Origin: Marinobacterium litorale DSM 23545
Lineage (GTDB): Bacteria > Pseudomonadota > Gammaproteobacteria > Pseudomonadales > Balneatricaceae
Direction of reading: 5' to 3'
Length of the DNA: 64,000 nucleotides
Assembly (NCBI RefSeq): GCF_000428985.1
Contig: NZ_AUAZ01000016.1
Location: 1 to 64,000, forward strand
The notes beneath the pieces are model-generated. The model saw only the letters and a list, made by a program, of their open reading frames with translations, did no database searches and was not told where the DNA came from. Of the stretch, positions 8,662 to 18,471 are shown in pieces. The position numbers were made by a program, and so were the translations under genes. How positions within the stretch are numbered: position 1 is the first letter of the stretch; each line of letters starts with the position of its first letter.

Positions 8662-11397
8662 TTAGTGGGCCTGCTCCCAGTTGTCCCCCGCCTGAGCCTC
8701 CACCAGCAGCGGCACGTCCAGTTTCGCGGCGTTTTCCATCAGCGGATGCACCTGCTTTAAAAAGGCATCAACCTCAGACTCACACACTTCGAAAACCAGT
8801 TCGTCATGCACCTGCATGATCATGCGCGCATCGAAGCCGCTCTCCCGCAACCAAGTGTCTACAGCAACCATCGCCTTCTTAATGATATCCGCGGCAGTCC
8901 CCTGCATCGGCGCATTGATGGCCGTGCGCTCGGCCGCCTGCCGGCGCATGGGGTTTCGTGCATTAATCTCAGGCAGATAAAGGCGTCGGCCAAAGATTGT
9001 TTCCACATAGCCCTGCTCCCGCGCAAGCTCGCGAGTCTGGTCCATGTAGCGCTGTACGCCGGGATAGGTTTCGAAGTAGTGGTCGATGTAGGTCTGGGCG
9101 TCTTTTCGACCCACACCGATCTGTTTGGCCAGACCAAACGCCGACATGCCGTAGATCAGACCAAAATTGATCGCCTTGGCACTGCGGCGCTGATCCGCGG
9201 AGACTTTATCCAGCGCGACTTTGAATACTTCGGCCGCAGTGGCCCTGTGGATATCCTCACCATGAGCAAAGGCGTCCAGTAAGCCTTTATCACCGGACAG
9301 GTGAGCCATGATCCGCAGCTCGATCTGTGAATAGTCTGCCGCGACGATATTGTACCCTTTGGGAGCAACAAATGCCTGGCGAATACGACGCCCTTCCGGC
9401 GTGCGCACAGGGATATTCTGCAGGTTGGGGTCCGACGACGAGAGACGTCCGGTGGCTGTGTTGGCCTGATGATAGGAGGTATGAATCCGGCCCGTGGCCT
9501 TGTTGATCATCTGCGGCAGTTTATCGGTGTAGGTGGACTTGAGCTTGCTCAGCCCCCGGTTCTCGATGATCACTTTGGGCAGCGGATAATCCAGCGCCAG
9601 CTCCTGCAACACCTCTTCAGCAGTGGAGGGAGCTCCCTTCGGCGTTTTCTTCTTCACCGGCAGCCCCTGTTTCTCGAACAGGATCTCCTGCAGCTGTTTG
9701 GTGGAGCCGAGATTAAACGGCTCGCCGGCCAGCTCGTGCGCTTCCTTTTCCAGCTCGGCAAGGCGTTTTTCGATCTCCTGACTTTGCTGCGCCAGCAGCG
9801 TTGCATCCACCAACGCACCATTTCGTTCCATTCGCGATAGCACCGGCACCAGCGGCAGCTCGATCTCTTGCAACACGTTGACCAGATCGCCCTCGGCTTC
9901 CAGCCTGGGCATCAATGTCTCGTGAAGACGCAGGGTGATATCGGCATCTTCCGCCGCGTAGGGCGCGGCCTGCTCCAGGTCGATCTGGTTGAAGGTGAGC
10001 TGCTTCTTGCCCTTCCCTGCGATGGTCTCAAAACTGACGGTTTCCACATTCAGGTAGCGCTGGGCCAGGCTGTCCATATCATGGCGGCTGGCGGTGGAAT
10101 TCAGCACATAGGACTCCAGCATGGTGTCAGAGCCAATTCCTCGGATCTCGATTCCGTATTTAGCCAGTACATTCATGTCGTACTTGATGTGCTGGCCGAT
10201 TTTTTTTAGTCCCTCATCTTCCAGGATCGGTTTAAGCTGCTCGAGAACGGCATTGCGATCCAGCTGATCCGGTGCTCCCACATAATCATGCGCCAGGGGT
10301 ACATACGCCGCTTTGCCCACTTCCACGGAGAAGGAGACCCCCACCAGCTCCGCCTCCATATAGTTGAGGCTGGTGGTTTCCGTATCAAAGGCAAAACAGC
10401 CAGCCTGCTTCAGCCGTTCGAACCACACATCAAGGCTGGCCTGATCCAGAACTGTTTCGTACTCGACCTCTAGGGTCGGCTGCACCACCTCTTCAGCCGC
10501 CGCATCGCCGCCGCCCTCTTCCAGTTCACGCACCCAAGTCTTGAACTCGAAACGCTTAAACAGTTCGATCAACTTGCTACTATCCGGAGCGGGCAAGGTG
10601 ATATCGCCAAGGCCCACGTGCAACTCCACATCGGTTTTGATCGTCGCCAGCAAATAGGAGAGTTCCGCCATTTCGCGGTTTTCTTCGAGTTTCTTCGGCA
10701 TCGATTTGGCGCCACGGAAACCGAGATCCGGGATCTTGTCCAGATTCTCGTACAGGCTTTTAATACTGCCGATCCCCTGCAGCAGGGCCAGTGCCGTTTT
10801 TTCTCCCACGCCCGGCACACCGGGGATGTTATCGACCTTGTCCCCCATCAACGCGAGGTAGTCGATAATCAGCGCCGGCGGAATACCGAACTTCTCCTTT
10901 ACCCCCTCCATATCCATCACGGTATCGGTCATGGTGTTGATCAGGGTGACTTTCTCATCCACCAGCTGCGCCATATCCTTGTCACCGGTGGATATCACCA
11001 CATCGCAACAGGCAGCCTCCGCCTGACGCGCCAGAGTGCCGATCACATCATCGGCTTCGACCCCCTCCTCGACAAACAGCGGGATGCCCATGGCGTGAAT
11101 AATGTCGTGAATAGGCTCGATCTGGTCGCGCAGATCATCCGGCATAGGCGGTCGTTGCGCTTTATAATCGGCGTACAGGTCGTCGCGAAACGTTTTCCCC
11201 TTGGCATCGAAGATTACCGCCACCGGGCTTTTCGGATACTGCTTGAGCAAACTGCGCAGCATGGAGGTCACCACCCGCACCGCGCCGGTCGGAAATCCAT
11301 CCGCCGTTCTCAGGTCCGCCTGCTGGGAGGCGAAGAAGGCTCGGTACAAATAGGAGGAGCCGTCCACTAGAATAACGGGAGGTTTCTGTTCGCTCAT
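8662..11397 (-). CDS. polA: DNA polymerase I
   Basis: Repair and Okazaki-fragment-processing polymerase with three domains in 911 residues: 5'-3' exonuclease (about 1-290), 3'-5' proofreading exonuclease (about 325-510) and family A polymerase (about 515-911). The proofreading site looks intact (FDTETT and YAAEDADIT), and the polymerase motifs ADYSQIELR and QVHDELVFE are present. The start is set at [15 protein letters not shown] by comparison with E. coli PolA; an in-frame ATG four codons upstream is also possible, and neither has a clear ribosome site. The region 8477-8661 downstream holds the sRNA. Confidence 0.97.
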   Translation of the reverse strand: MSEQKPPVILVDGSSYLYRAFFASQQADLRTADGFPTGAVRVVTSMLRSLLKQYPKSPVAVIFDAKGKTFRDDLYADYKAQRPPMPDDLRDQIEPIHDIIHAMGIPLFVEEGVEADDVIGTLARQAEAACCDVVISTGDKDMAQLVDEKVTLINTMTDTVMDMEGVKEKFGIPPALIIDYLALMGDKVDNIPGVPGVGEKTALALLQGIGSIKSLYENLDKIPDLGFRGAKSMPKKLEENREMAELSYLLATIKTDVELHVGLGDITLPAPDSSKLIELFKRFEFKTWVRELEEGGGDAAAEEVVQPTLEVEYETVLDQASLDVWFERLKQAGCFAFDTETTSLNYMEAELVGVSFSVEVGKAAYVPLAHDYVGAPDQLDRNAVLEQLKPILEDEGLKKIGQHIKYDMNVLAKYGIEIRGIGSDTMLESYVLNSTASRHDMDSLAQRYLNVETVSFETIAGKGKKQLTFNQIDLEQAAPYAAEDADITLRLHETLMPRLEAEGDLVNVLQEIELPLVPVLSRMERNGALVDATLLAQQSQEIEKRLAELEKEAHELAGEPFNLGSTKQLQEILFEKQGLPVKKKTPKGAPSTAEEVLQELALDYPLPKVIIENRGLSKLKSTYTDKLPQMINKATGRIHTSYHQANTATGRLSSSDPNLQNIPVRTPEGRRIRQAFVAPKGYNIVAADYSQIELRIMAHLSGDKGLLDAFAHGEDIHRATAAEVFKVALDKVSADQRRSAKAINFGLIYGMSAFGLAKQIGVGRKDAQTYIDHYFETYPGVQRYMDQTRELAREQGYVETIFGRRLYLPEINARNPMRRQAAERTAINAPMQGTAADIIKKAMVAVDTWLRESGFDARMIMQVHDELVFEVCESEVDAFLKQVHPLMENAAKLDVPLLVEAQAGDNWEQAH

Positions 11398-11522
11398 CGG
11401 TGCATCCATCGGCTGGTGGGTTCGGATTCGGGCTTGTTCGGTCCGCCGCAAAGGCCCACAATCATAGACAAATCGGGCCGCTTCGACCAACAGGCGCGCC
11501 TCAACCAAATGGGAAGAGAGCA

Positions 11523-11804
11523 ATGATTAAACAGCTTCTGCTGGCAGGGGCACTGATCCTGTCACCGCTGGCCCAGGCCGAGATCGTCACCAATACCGAG
11601 ACGCAGGAGCCGGAGATCACCATCACCCATGATGGCGAGGCCACGTATTACGAGTATTCGATCAACGGACAGCTCAGGGAAATCAAGGTCGTGCCCAAGG
11701 TCGGCAAGCCTTATTACCTGGTCCCCGCCCAAGGCTCCGATGAGTACATCCGTGCCGAAGAGTCTCAACTCCTAATCCCTAAATGGGTTATTTTTCGCTG
11801 GTAA
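11523..11804 (+). CDS. DUF2782 family small exported protein
   Basis: A 93-residue protein with a signal peptide ([19 protein letters not shown]) and a short beta-rich domain containing [18 protein letters not shown], which I recognise as the DUF2782 family. The function is unknown. The ATG at 11523 has a GGAAGAG site 6 bp upstream. It is divergent from polA and 9 bp ahead of the homoserine kinase gene, a conserved neighbourhood in pseudomonads, so the two are probably cotranscribed. Confidence 0.85.
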   Translation: MIKQLLLAGALILSPLAQAEIVTNTETQEPEITITHDGEATYYEYSINGQLREIKVVPKVGKPYYLVPAQGSDEYIRAEESQLLIPKWVIFRW

Positions 11805-11813
11805 GAATCCACC

Positions 11814-12788
11814 GTGGCAGTCTATACCCCCGTTACCCCGGCACAGCTCGATACGCTGTTGGCCGACTATGACCTTGGCACCTGCATCGATTTCAAAGGG
11901 ATCGAAGGTGGCATCGAAAACACCAATTATTTCGTCACGCTGGAGCAGGACGGTAAGCAGACCGAGTATGTGCTGACCCTGTTTGAGGAGTTCAGCTATG
12001 AGGAGATGCCCTTTTTCGTCGAGCTGGGGCAGTGGCTCGCCCAGCGCCAGGTGCCGGTCCCCTATGCCATTGAGGATCGTCACGGCATCGGCTTGAAACA
12101 GCTCAATGGCCGCCCGGCTTTCCTGCAGCCCCGTTTTGTTGGTGGTCACCGCGATCAGCAGGAGCTGACACCAACCAACTGCGCCAGTATCGGTCGCGCT
12201 CTGGCGCGCTTCCACCTGGCCGGACAGGACTTTTTCCTGACCCGTCAGGCCCATCGTGGCGTGTTCTGGTGGCGCCGGGAAAGCGAAAATATCGCTCCGC
12301 GACTCAGTCATGAGGATGCCGGCCTGCTCACCGAAGAGGTACGCCTGTTTGACGAGTTGCGCCAGACCCATGGTGAGTCCCTGCCCCGCGGCATCATCCA
12401 TGGCGACCTGTTCCACGACAATGCGCTGTTTGTCGGTGACGAGGTGGAAGCGATCCTCGATATCTACAATGCGGCCACCGCGTTCTGGTTGTTCGACCTG
12501 GCCATTGTGGCGAACGACTGGTGCGTTAACCCGGATGGCAGTATCGACCCGGCCCGGGAGCGCGCACTGCTGGATGCCTATGCCGAGGTACGCTCCTTTG
12601 CCGATGTCGAACGTCAGACCTGGCCTCAACTGTGCCGCACCGCCGCCATGCGCTTCTGGCTCTCACGCCTGATTCCCTGGCTCGGCATCTCCCAGGCTTC
12701 ACGCCAGGGTGGCGAGATGAAGCTCAAGGATCCGGATGAGCTGAAGCGCATTCTGCTGGCTCGCATTGCTCAGCCGGCTGTCCTCTGA
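11814..12788 (+). CDS. thrB: Homoserine kinase (choline-kinase-like type)
   Basis: Phosphorylates homoserine on the way to threonine. The 324-residue product belongs to the aminoglycoside/choline-kinase fold group used by Pseudomonas and relatives, not the GHMP-type ThrB of E. coli. It starts MAVYTPVTPAQLDTLLADYD from a GTG codon and carries the family signature GIENTNYFV, the catalytic HGDLFHDN near residue 198 and the metal-binding DIYNA segment near 218. It probably shares a transcript with the DUF2782 gene. Confidence 0.93.
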   Translation: MAVYTPVTPAQLDTLLADYDLGTCIDFKGIEGGIENTNYFVTLEQDGKQTEYVLTLFEEFSYEEMPFFVELGQWLAQRQVPVPYAIEDRHGIGLKQLNGRPAFLQPRFVGGHRDQQELTPTNCASIGRALARFHLAGQDFFLTRQAHRGVFWWRRESENIAPRLSHEDAGLLTEEVRLFDELRQTHGESLPRGIIHGDLFHDNALFVGDEVEAILDIYNAATAFWLFDLAIVANDWCVNPDGSIDPARERALLDAYAEVRSFADVERQTWPQLCRTAAMRFWLSRLIPWLGISQASRQGGEMKLKDPDELKRILLARIAQPAVL

Positions 12789-12805
12789 GTACCGTGCGTA
12801 TCCGG

Positions 12806-12838
12806 GTGGATCGCGTTGGGTTTTCTGATGCGATCCAC
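12806..12838. repeat. REP-like palindrome after thrB
   Basis: GTGGATCGC (12806-12814) and GCGATCCAC (12830-12838) form a 9-bp perfect inverted repeat around a 15-nt loop. Read on the minus strand it is preceded by GTAGGA, like the 5' tip of pseudomonad REP elements. It lacks a T-run, so it is a poor terminator. Only one copy was noticed here. Confidence 0.35.
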
Positions 12839-12865
12839 TCCTACTCCCAGCGGTTTGATTTCTAC

Positions 12866-12904
12866 CTGTATACTTTTCCAGTACCCACCCGAAACCGTTA
12901 TACT
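12866..12904 (+). promoter_or_regulatory. LexA-like box and promoter of uvrD
   Basis: CTGTATACTTTTCCAG (12866-12881) has the LexA half-site CTGTAT and a CCAG right half, very like the SOS box of E. coli uvrD. It overlaps a -35-like TTTCCA (12875-12880) that is 18 bp from a TATACT -10 (12899-12904), so LexA binding would block the promoter. The uvrD start codon is 50 bp further on. Confidence 0.65.
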
Positions 12905-12954
12905 CTGGCCCCTGCGAACTAAAAACCACCGCACACGATTTCTGCGAAAGGCCT

Positions 12955-15165
12955 ATGGACGTTACCCACATCATCGACTCGCTCAACGACGCCCAACGTC
13001 AGGCGGTAACCGCCGACGTTAAAAACCTGCTGGTACTGGCCGGTGCCGGTTCCGGCAAAACACGGGTACTGGTGCACCGCATCGCCTGGTTGATCGAAGC
13101 AGAAGGCATCTCCCCCTATTCCATCATGGCCGTAACCTTCACCAACAAGGCGGCTCGGGAGATGCGCGGACGGATCGAACATCTGCTGGGGCTCAATACC
13201 CACGGCATGTGGGTCGGGACCTTCCATGGCCTTGCGCATCGGTTATTGCGAGCTCACTGGCAGGACGCAGGTCTGCGCGACAACTTCCAGATCATGGACA
13301 GTGACGACCAGCTACGTCTGATCAAGCGGCTGTGCAAGGAGATGAACCTGGACGAGAACCGCTGGCCGCCCAAGCAGATGCAGTGGTACATCAACGGCCA
13401 GAAAGATGAAGGCCTGCGGAGCCGCCATATCGAACGTACCGGTGATCTGTTCCAGGACACAATGGTGCGCGTCTATGAAGCCTACGAAGAGGCCTGCGAT
13501 CGCGGTGGAATGATCGACTTCGGCGAACTGCTGCTACGCGCTCTGGAACTGCTCCGTGACCGGGCTCCGGCACTGCTCAAGCACTACCGCGAGCGCTTCC
13601 GTTACGTACTGGTGGACGAGTTCCAGGACACCAATGCGATCCAGTACGCCTGGCTGCGCCTGCTCTGCGAGGGCGATGACAAACTGATGGCGGTGGGTGA
13701 TGATGACCAGTCGATCTACGGCTGGCGAGGCGCCCGGATCGAAAATATTCAGCACCTGCCGGACCATTTTCCCGGCACCGAAACCATCCGCCTGGAGCAG
13801 AACTACCGCTCCACAGGTACCATTCTGGGCGCTGCAAACGCCGTTATCCGCAACAACTTCGGCCGCCTGGGTAAAGAGCTGTGGACAAGCCTCGGCGATG
13901 GCGAGGCGATCAGCCTCTACGCGGCATTCAATGAGCAGGACGAAGCTCGATTTATCATCGATCAAATCAGCAAGTGGATCGATGAGGGCAACCGCCGCGA
14001 CGAGAGCGCCATACTCTACCGCTCCAACGCCCAGTCCCGGGTACTTGAAGAAACTCTGATCCGCGCCGGTATTCCCTACCGCATCTACGGTGGTCAGCGT
14101 TTCTACGATCGACTGGAGATCAAAAACGCCCTGGCCTACCTGCGCCTGCTCGCCAACCGCGATGACGACACCGCCATGGAACGGGTGATCAATGTGCCCA
14201 CCCGGGGCATCGGTACCCGTACCATCGAGCAGATCCGCGAACACGCCCGTGCCGAAGGTGTCTCCATGTGGCGCGCCGCCAATGAGATCATCGAATACGG
14301 CAAACTAACCGCCCGCGCCGGTAATGCCCTGCAAGCCTTCCTGGATCTGATCAACCGGCTGGATAGCGAAACCGAAGAAACCGAACTGCACGAACAGACT
14401 GAGCATGTGGTTAAACACTCTGGTCTGATTCAGCACCACGAGAAAGAAAAAGGCGAAAAGGCACAGTCCCGCATCGAGAACCTGGAGGAGCTGGTCACCG
14501 CTGCGCGGCAGTTTGCCGGTCAGTGGCAGGCGGATGAGACACCGGAGGGATTCAACTCGGTGTTGGCAGCCTTCCTCGACCAAGCCGCGCTGGACGCCGG
14601 TGATGCCCAGGCCGACGTGCATACCGATAGCGTGCAACTGATGACCCTGCACTCGGCCAAGGGACTGGAGTTCCCGCTGGTGTTCCTGGCCGGTATGGAA
14701 GAGGGGCTGTTTCCGCACAGCATGTCCGCCGAGGAGCCCGGCCGCCTCGAGGAGGAGCGCCGACTCTGCTACGTGGGTATCACGCGCGCCATGCAGAAGC
14801 TCTACCTGACCTACGCCGAAGCCCGGCGCTTGCACGGCCAGGAGAACTATAACCGCCCTTCCCGCTTTATTCAGGAGATCCCTATGGAGCTGGTGGAAGA
14901 GGTTCGCCTGAATGCCACCGTGCGCCGTCCCTACAGCAGCGGCCAGTCACAGGAGAGCTCTCTGTTCGGGAGCTCCAGCCTGGGCGGTAGCGACATTCCC
15001 GAAACCAGCCTGGCACTGGGCCAGCGGGTGATGCACCCGAAATTTGGCGAAGGGCTGGTCACCAACTTCGAAGGCAGCGGACCCAAAGCTCGCGTCCAGG
15101 TCAATTTCGATGACGTGGGCAGCAAGTGGCTGGTTGTGGGCTTTGCCAAACTTGAGGCCCTTTAA
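12955..15165 (+). CDS. uvrD: DNA helicase II UvrD
   Basis: Superfamily 1A 3'-5' helicase of nucleotide excision and mismatch repair. The 736-residue product contains Walker A AGAGSGKTR near residue 31, motif Ia TFTNKAAREM, Walker B VDEFQDTN near 220, motif III GDDDQSIYGWRGA, motif V LHSAKGLEF near 566 and motif VI VGITRAM. The C-terminal tail (about 680-736) is the UvrD/PcrA-type extension with GxRVxHpkFGEG. An SOS-type operator precedes it. Confidence 0.97.
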   Translation: MDVTHIIDSLNDAQRQAVTADVKNLLVLAGAGSGKTRVLVHRIAWLIEAEGISPYSIMAVTFTNKAAREMRGRIEHLLGLNTHGMWVGTFHGLAHRLLRAHWQDAGLRDNFQIMDSDDQLRLIKRLCKEMNLDENRWPPKQMQWYINGQKDEGLRSRHIERTGDLFQDTMVRVYEAYEEACDRGGMIDFGELLLRALELLRDRAPALLKHYRERFRYVLVDEFQDTNAIQYAWLRLLCEGDDKLMAVGDDDQSIYGWRGARIENIQHLPDHFPGTETIRLEQNYRSTGTILGAANAVIRNNFGRLGKELWTSLGDGEAISLYAAFNEQDEARFIIDQISKWIDEGNRRDESAILYRSNAQSRVLEETLIRAGIPYRIYGGQRFYDRLEIKNALAYLRLLANRDDDTAMERVINVPTRGIGTRTIEQIREHARAEGVSMWRAANEIIEYGKLTARAGNALQAFLDLINRLDSETEETELHEQTEHVVKHSGLIQHHEKEKGEKAQSRIENLEELVTAARQFAGQWQADETPEGFNSVLAAFLDQAALDAGDAQADVHTDSVQLMTLHSAKGLEFPLVFLAGMEEGLFPHSMSAEEPGRLEEERRLCYVGITRAMQKLYLTYAEARRLHGQENYNRPSRFIQEIPMELVEEVRLNATVRRPYSSGQSQESSLFGSSSLGGSDIPETSLALGQRVMHPKFGEGLVTNFEGSGPKARVQVNFDDVGSKWLVVGFAKLEAL

Positions 15166-15270
15166 CAACCCTCCGGTGGCCTAAACAGCTGCTATTCTGT
15201 TTTCAGGTGATGGCGACAGCGCGGCGAGAGCCGTAAAATCGCGACTTTCGTCTAAAAGGAGCCTGAAAAC

Positions 15271-16605
15271 ATGCCGGGCAGTAAAGTCAGCTTCATTCTC
15301 GCCCTTGCGGTGGCAGCAGCCATCTACCTGCTTGCCCCGCTGGAGCCCACCCTGAAAACCGGACTCTCGGTATTAGCCTTGGTCGCTATTCTCTGGATGA
15401 CCGAGACCTTTAACATCACGGTCACTGCCCTGCTGATACCAGTACTGGCCGTACTGACCGGGGTTTTCTCGGTCGCCGACGCACTGAAAAATTTTGCCAA
15501 CCCGATCATCTTCCTGTTTCTGGGTGGTTTCGCACTGGCTGCCGCCCTCAGTGAACAGGGGCTGGACCGCTACATTTCCAGCCATGTGGTTCGCCTGGCC
15601 CGGGGCCGGCTCGGGGTTGCCGCGATTCTGCTGTTCGTCACAGCGGCCGGTCTTTCCATGTGGATCTCAAACACGGCGACCACCGCCATGATGCTGCCCC
15701 TGGTGCTGGGCCTGATCAAACAGCTCCCCTACGAAGAGAACAAAAGAACCTACTGGTTTGTCTTGCTGGGTCTTGCCTACTCCGCCAGTATCGGTGGTAT
15801 CGGCACGCTGGTGGGCAGTCCACCCAACGCGATTGCCGCCGCGGCCGTAGGCCTGACATTTCTGGACTGGCTGAAGATCGGCTTTCCGATCGTGTTGGTT
15901 TCCTTCCCTTTGATGATTCTGTTGCTCTGGCTGGTTATGCGCCCGGAGCTGGGCCATCGGTTCGAAACCAAAGAAGCTCATGCCCCGTTGACCGGTACTC
16001 AGTGGGCGACGCTGGCGGTATTTGCGCTCACCGTGGCACTCTGGCTGTTCAGCGCCCCAATCTCCAAGCTGGTGGGTGTGACCAAAGGTTTTGATGCCCT
16101 GATAGCTGTCGCGGCCATCCTGATGCTGTGCATGCTCAAGCTGGTGTCCTGGAAGGCGGTGGAGAAGTCGGCAGACTGGGGTGTACTGCTGCTGTTCGGG
16201 GGAGGTTTGACCCTCTCGGCCCTGCTGAAAGAAACCGGCGCCAGCCTGTTTCTGGCGGAGTCTGTCAGCAGCCTGTTAGAAGGCGCTCCGATGGTGCTCT
16301 TTATCCTGGTGGTGGCCGGCTTCGTGGTCATGCTCACGGAAATCGCCAGCAACACCGCCAGTAGCGCACTGCTGGTGCCGATTTTCGTGGGAATTGCCGG
16401 TGTGATGGGGATGCCGGAGGTGGTCATGGCTGCCGTTATCGCCATCGCAGCCTCCTGTGCTTTCATGTTGCCCGTGGCAACGCCGCCCAATGCGATCGTT
16501 TACGGCTCCGGAGCCGTCCCCCAGACGCAGATGATGCGTGCCGGGATCGTGCTGAATGCGGCAATGACTGCCGTTATTACCGGTGCCGCGATGATGATGC
16601 TGTAA
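15271..16605 (+). CDS. DASS-family (SLC13) anion/dicarboxylate transporter
   Basis: A 444-residue inner-membrane transporter with about 11-12 hydrophobic segments. Both halves carry the SNT signature of the divalent-anion:Na+ symporter family: WISNTATTAMM near residue 133 and IASNTASSALL near residue 362, each followed by a PPNA stretch. Substrates of this family are dicarboxylates, citrate, sulfate or phosphate; the sequence alone does not decide. An AAGGAG site lies 8 bp before the ATG. It is monocistronic and convergent with the thioesterase gene. Confidence 0.9.
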   Translation: MPGSKVSFILALAVAAAIYLLAPLEPTLKTGLSVLALVAILWMTETFNITVTALLIPVLAVLTGVFSVADALKNFANPIIFLFLGGFALAAALSEQGLDRYISSHVVRLARGRLGVAAILLFVTAAGLSMWISNTATTAMMLPLVLGLIKQLPYEENKRTYWFVLLGLAYSASIGGIGTLVGSPPNAIAAAAVGLTFLDWLKIGFPIVLVSFPLMILLLWLVMRPELGHRFETKEAHAPLTGTQWATLAVFALTVALWLFSAPISKLVGVTKGFDALIAVAAILMLCMLKLVSWKAVEKSADWGVLLLFGGGLTLSALLKETGASLFLAESVSSLLEGAPMVLFILVVAGFVVMLTEIASNTASSALLVPIFVGIAGVMGMPEVVMAAVIAIAASCAFMLPVATPPNAIVYGSGAVPQTQMMRAGIVLNAAMTAVITGAAMMML

Positions 16606-16608
16606 CGG

Positions 16609-17025
16609 TCATCCCCCCAGGCTATCCGTCGGCGGCAACCGGCGGATATGCCCTTCCCCATCAATTGCGACCTGAACACATTCGCACACCGTCACCTTGC
16701 GTGGCGCCCGCCCGTCAGGACATTGCCCCCAACACTCCACCGCAATACGCAACGAGCTGTGGCCGCGCTCCAGTACGCGGGTGTAGAAAGAGAGGACGGT
16801 GCCCTTCAAAACCGGCGACATGAAGGTCATCTGTCCCACAGAGACTGTCGCGATACGGCCCTGCGCTTCCTGTCCGGCACGGATTTCACTGGCCAAAACC
16901 GCTTGCGCGCTGACCCAGCCCCCATACACATCCCCAAACATATTGACGGCATCGTGACCGGCCGGTAGCTGAAGGCTAAGTTCGCCTTCCGGCTGCAGAA
17001 CACGGCTCCTATCGACAGTTCCCAT
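16609..17025 (-). CDS. Acyl-CoA thioesterase, hotdog fold (YciA-like)
   Basis: A 138-residue hotdog-fold protein with the family segment VNMFGDVYGGWVSAQAV (Asn/Asp and Gly of the active site) and the strand VSVGQMTFMSPVLKGTVL. Such enzymes hydrolyse acyl-CoA thioesters in the cytosol. The ATG at 17025 was chosen because a perfect AGGAGG lies 5 bp upstream; the open frame extends further but without family similarity. It is divergent from pstS, with about 240 bp between them. Confidence 0.87.
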   Translation of the reverse strand: MGTVDRSRVLQPEGELSLQLPAGHDAVNMFGDVYGGWVSAQAVLASEIRAGQEAQGRIATVSVGQMTFMSPVLKGTVLSFYTRVLERGHSSLRIAVECWGQCPDGRAPRKVTVCECVQVAIDGEGHIRRLPPTDSLGG

Positions 17026-17181
17026 GTGACCTCCTGTTGAAACGACAGCCTCTATGATGCAGTGCAGCGACTCGATCTGCCAGCAAAAGCTGGGCTCCAC
17101 GGCTTTCCGGCATTGCATCATAATCGATTCGAACCCGAACCCAAGCGTTGCCTTGAAAAAATCAACGTACCCAATTTCAGA

Positions 17182-17215
17182 CTGTAACAAACCCGTAACT
17201 TTTTAATCCTATAGT
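17182..17215 (+). promoter_or_regulatory. Pho box and -10 of pstS
   Basis: CTGTAAC, a 4-bp spacer and CCGTAAC (17182-17199) fit two PhoB half-sites. After exactly 10 bp comes TATAGT (17210-17215). This is the standard class-II PhoB geometry, where the box replaces the -35. The pstS start codon is 52 bp downstream. Confidence 0.8.
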
Positions 17216-17267
17216 GCCGCCCATAAACCGCTTCAACTCAAACGATCCAGCTAAAGAGGGATACAGA

Positions 17268-18311
17268 ATGAAATTGCGTACCCGTGCTCTTGCGATTGCG
17301 ATGACCGCTGCTACCGGTCTTGGCATGGCAAACGCTGCTGTTGCTCGCGACACTATCAGCATCGTTGGCTCCTCCACCGTTTACCCGTTCGCGACTGTCG
17401 TTGCCGAGCGTTTTGGTACCAACACCGATTTCAACACTCCGAAACTGGAATCTACCGGTTCTGGCGGTGGCATGAAGCTGTTCTGCGCTGGCATCGGCAC
17501 TCAGCACCCGGATATCACCAACGCTTCTCGTCGCATGAAGACCTCTGAGTTCGAACTGTGCCAGAAGAACGGTGTTACCGAGATCACTGAATTCCGTATC
17601 GGTTCCGACGGTATCGTGATCGCCAGCTCCAACGAAGCTGAAAACCTGGACATCACGCTGGAACAGCTGTTCCTGGCGCTGGGCGCGAAGGTACCGGTTG
17701 ATGGCAAGTGGGTTGCTAACCCGAACAAAAACTGGAGCGACATTGACGCCAGCCTGCCGAACAAGCCGATCCGTGTAATGGGCCCGCCGCCGACCTCCGG
17801 TACCCGTGACTCCTTCAACGAACTGGCGCTGGGTGCTGGTTGTGAAGAGCTGCCGGAATCCGAAAGCCTGAGCAAGGACGACCACAAAGCGATCTGCGAA
17901 AGCGTTCGTGAAGATGGCGCGTTCATCGAAGCCGGTGAGAACGACAACCTGATCGTTCAGAAACTGATCAGCGACCACGGCCTCTACGGCGTATTCGGCT
18001 ACAGCTTCCTGGAAGAGAACGCTGACCGTCTGCAGGCTGCCAAGCTGAACGGCATGGTTCCAACTGCTGAAGATATCGCTGCCGATAAATACCCGGTTGC
18101 TCGCTCTCTGTTCTTCTATGTCAAGAAAGCACACATCGGTGTTGTTCCTGGCATTCAGGAGTACGTCAACGAGTTCACCAGCAATGGCGCTCTGGGTGCG
18201 AACGGCTACCTGAAAGACGTGGGCCTGATCATCCCGCCGCGTGAGCAGCTGGCTAACCTGATGGACAAGGCTGAGAACCTGACTAACCTGACGCTCGACG
18301 AGCTCAAGTAA
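17268..18311 (+). CDS. pstS: Phosphate ABC transporter substrate-binding protein PstS
   Basis: Periplasmic high-affinity phosphate receptor of the Pst transporter. The 347-residue precursor has a signal peptide ending near AVA (residue 26), the phosphate-binding loop GSSTVYPFA and the family segment SGTRDSFNEL near residue 180. The start at 17268 has an AGAGGG site; the upstream in-frame ATG overlaps the promoter. Codon choice is strongly biased, typical of a highly expressed gene. A terminator follows, so much of the transcript probably ends before pstC. Confidence 0.97.
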   Translation: MKLRTRALAIAMTAATGLGMANAAVARDTISIVGSSTVYPFATVVAERFGTNTDFNTPKLESTGSGGGMKLFCAGIGTQHPDITNASRRMKTSEFELCQKNGVTEITEFRIGSDGIVIASSNEAENLDITLEQLFLALGAKVPVDGKWVANPNKNWSDIDASLPNKPIRVMGPPPTSGTRDSFNELALGAGCEELPESESLSKDDHKAICESVREDGAFIEAGENDNLIVQKLISDHGLYGVFGYSFLEENADRLQAAKLNGMVPTAEDIAADKYPVARSLFFYVKKAHIGVVPGIQEYVNEFTSNGALGANGYLKDVGLIIPPREQLANLMDKAENLTNLTLDELK

Positions 18312-18337
18312 TCGGTCAGGATCAGCCCGATCCTCCG

Positions 18338-18369
18338 GGGTGTGGTCCTTTAGAGGGCCACACCCTTTT
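18338..18369 (+). terminator. Terminator after pstS
   Basis: GGGTGTGGTCC (18338-18348) pairs with GGGCCACACCC (18355-18365) with one G-U pair, followed by TTTT. It would uncouple abundant pstS mRNA from pstCAB, as commonly seen for binding-protein genes. Confidence 0.88.
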
Positions 18370-18471
18370 GCACGTCTGGAGTGACCAAATCACTTCGCTA
18401 CTGGCCGTGTAGGTGCCCGGGTTAAAAGGTACAATCCGGGCCCAACAGAAACATCGCAGACAGGTAGATAC

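Noticed and set aside
17238-18134. 298-codon minus-strand frame opposite pstS
   Set aside because: The strong codon bias of pstS opens long antisense frames; no motif or ribosome site supports it.
18402-18435. Possible Pho box before pstC
   Set aside because: TACAAT is present, but the bases at the required distance (18402-18419) do not resemble PhoB half-sites.
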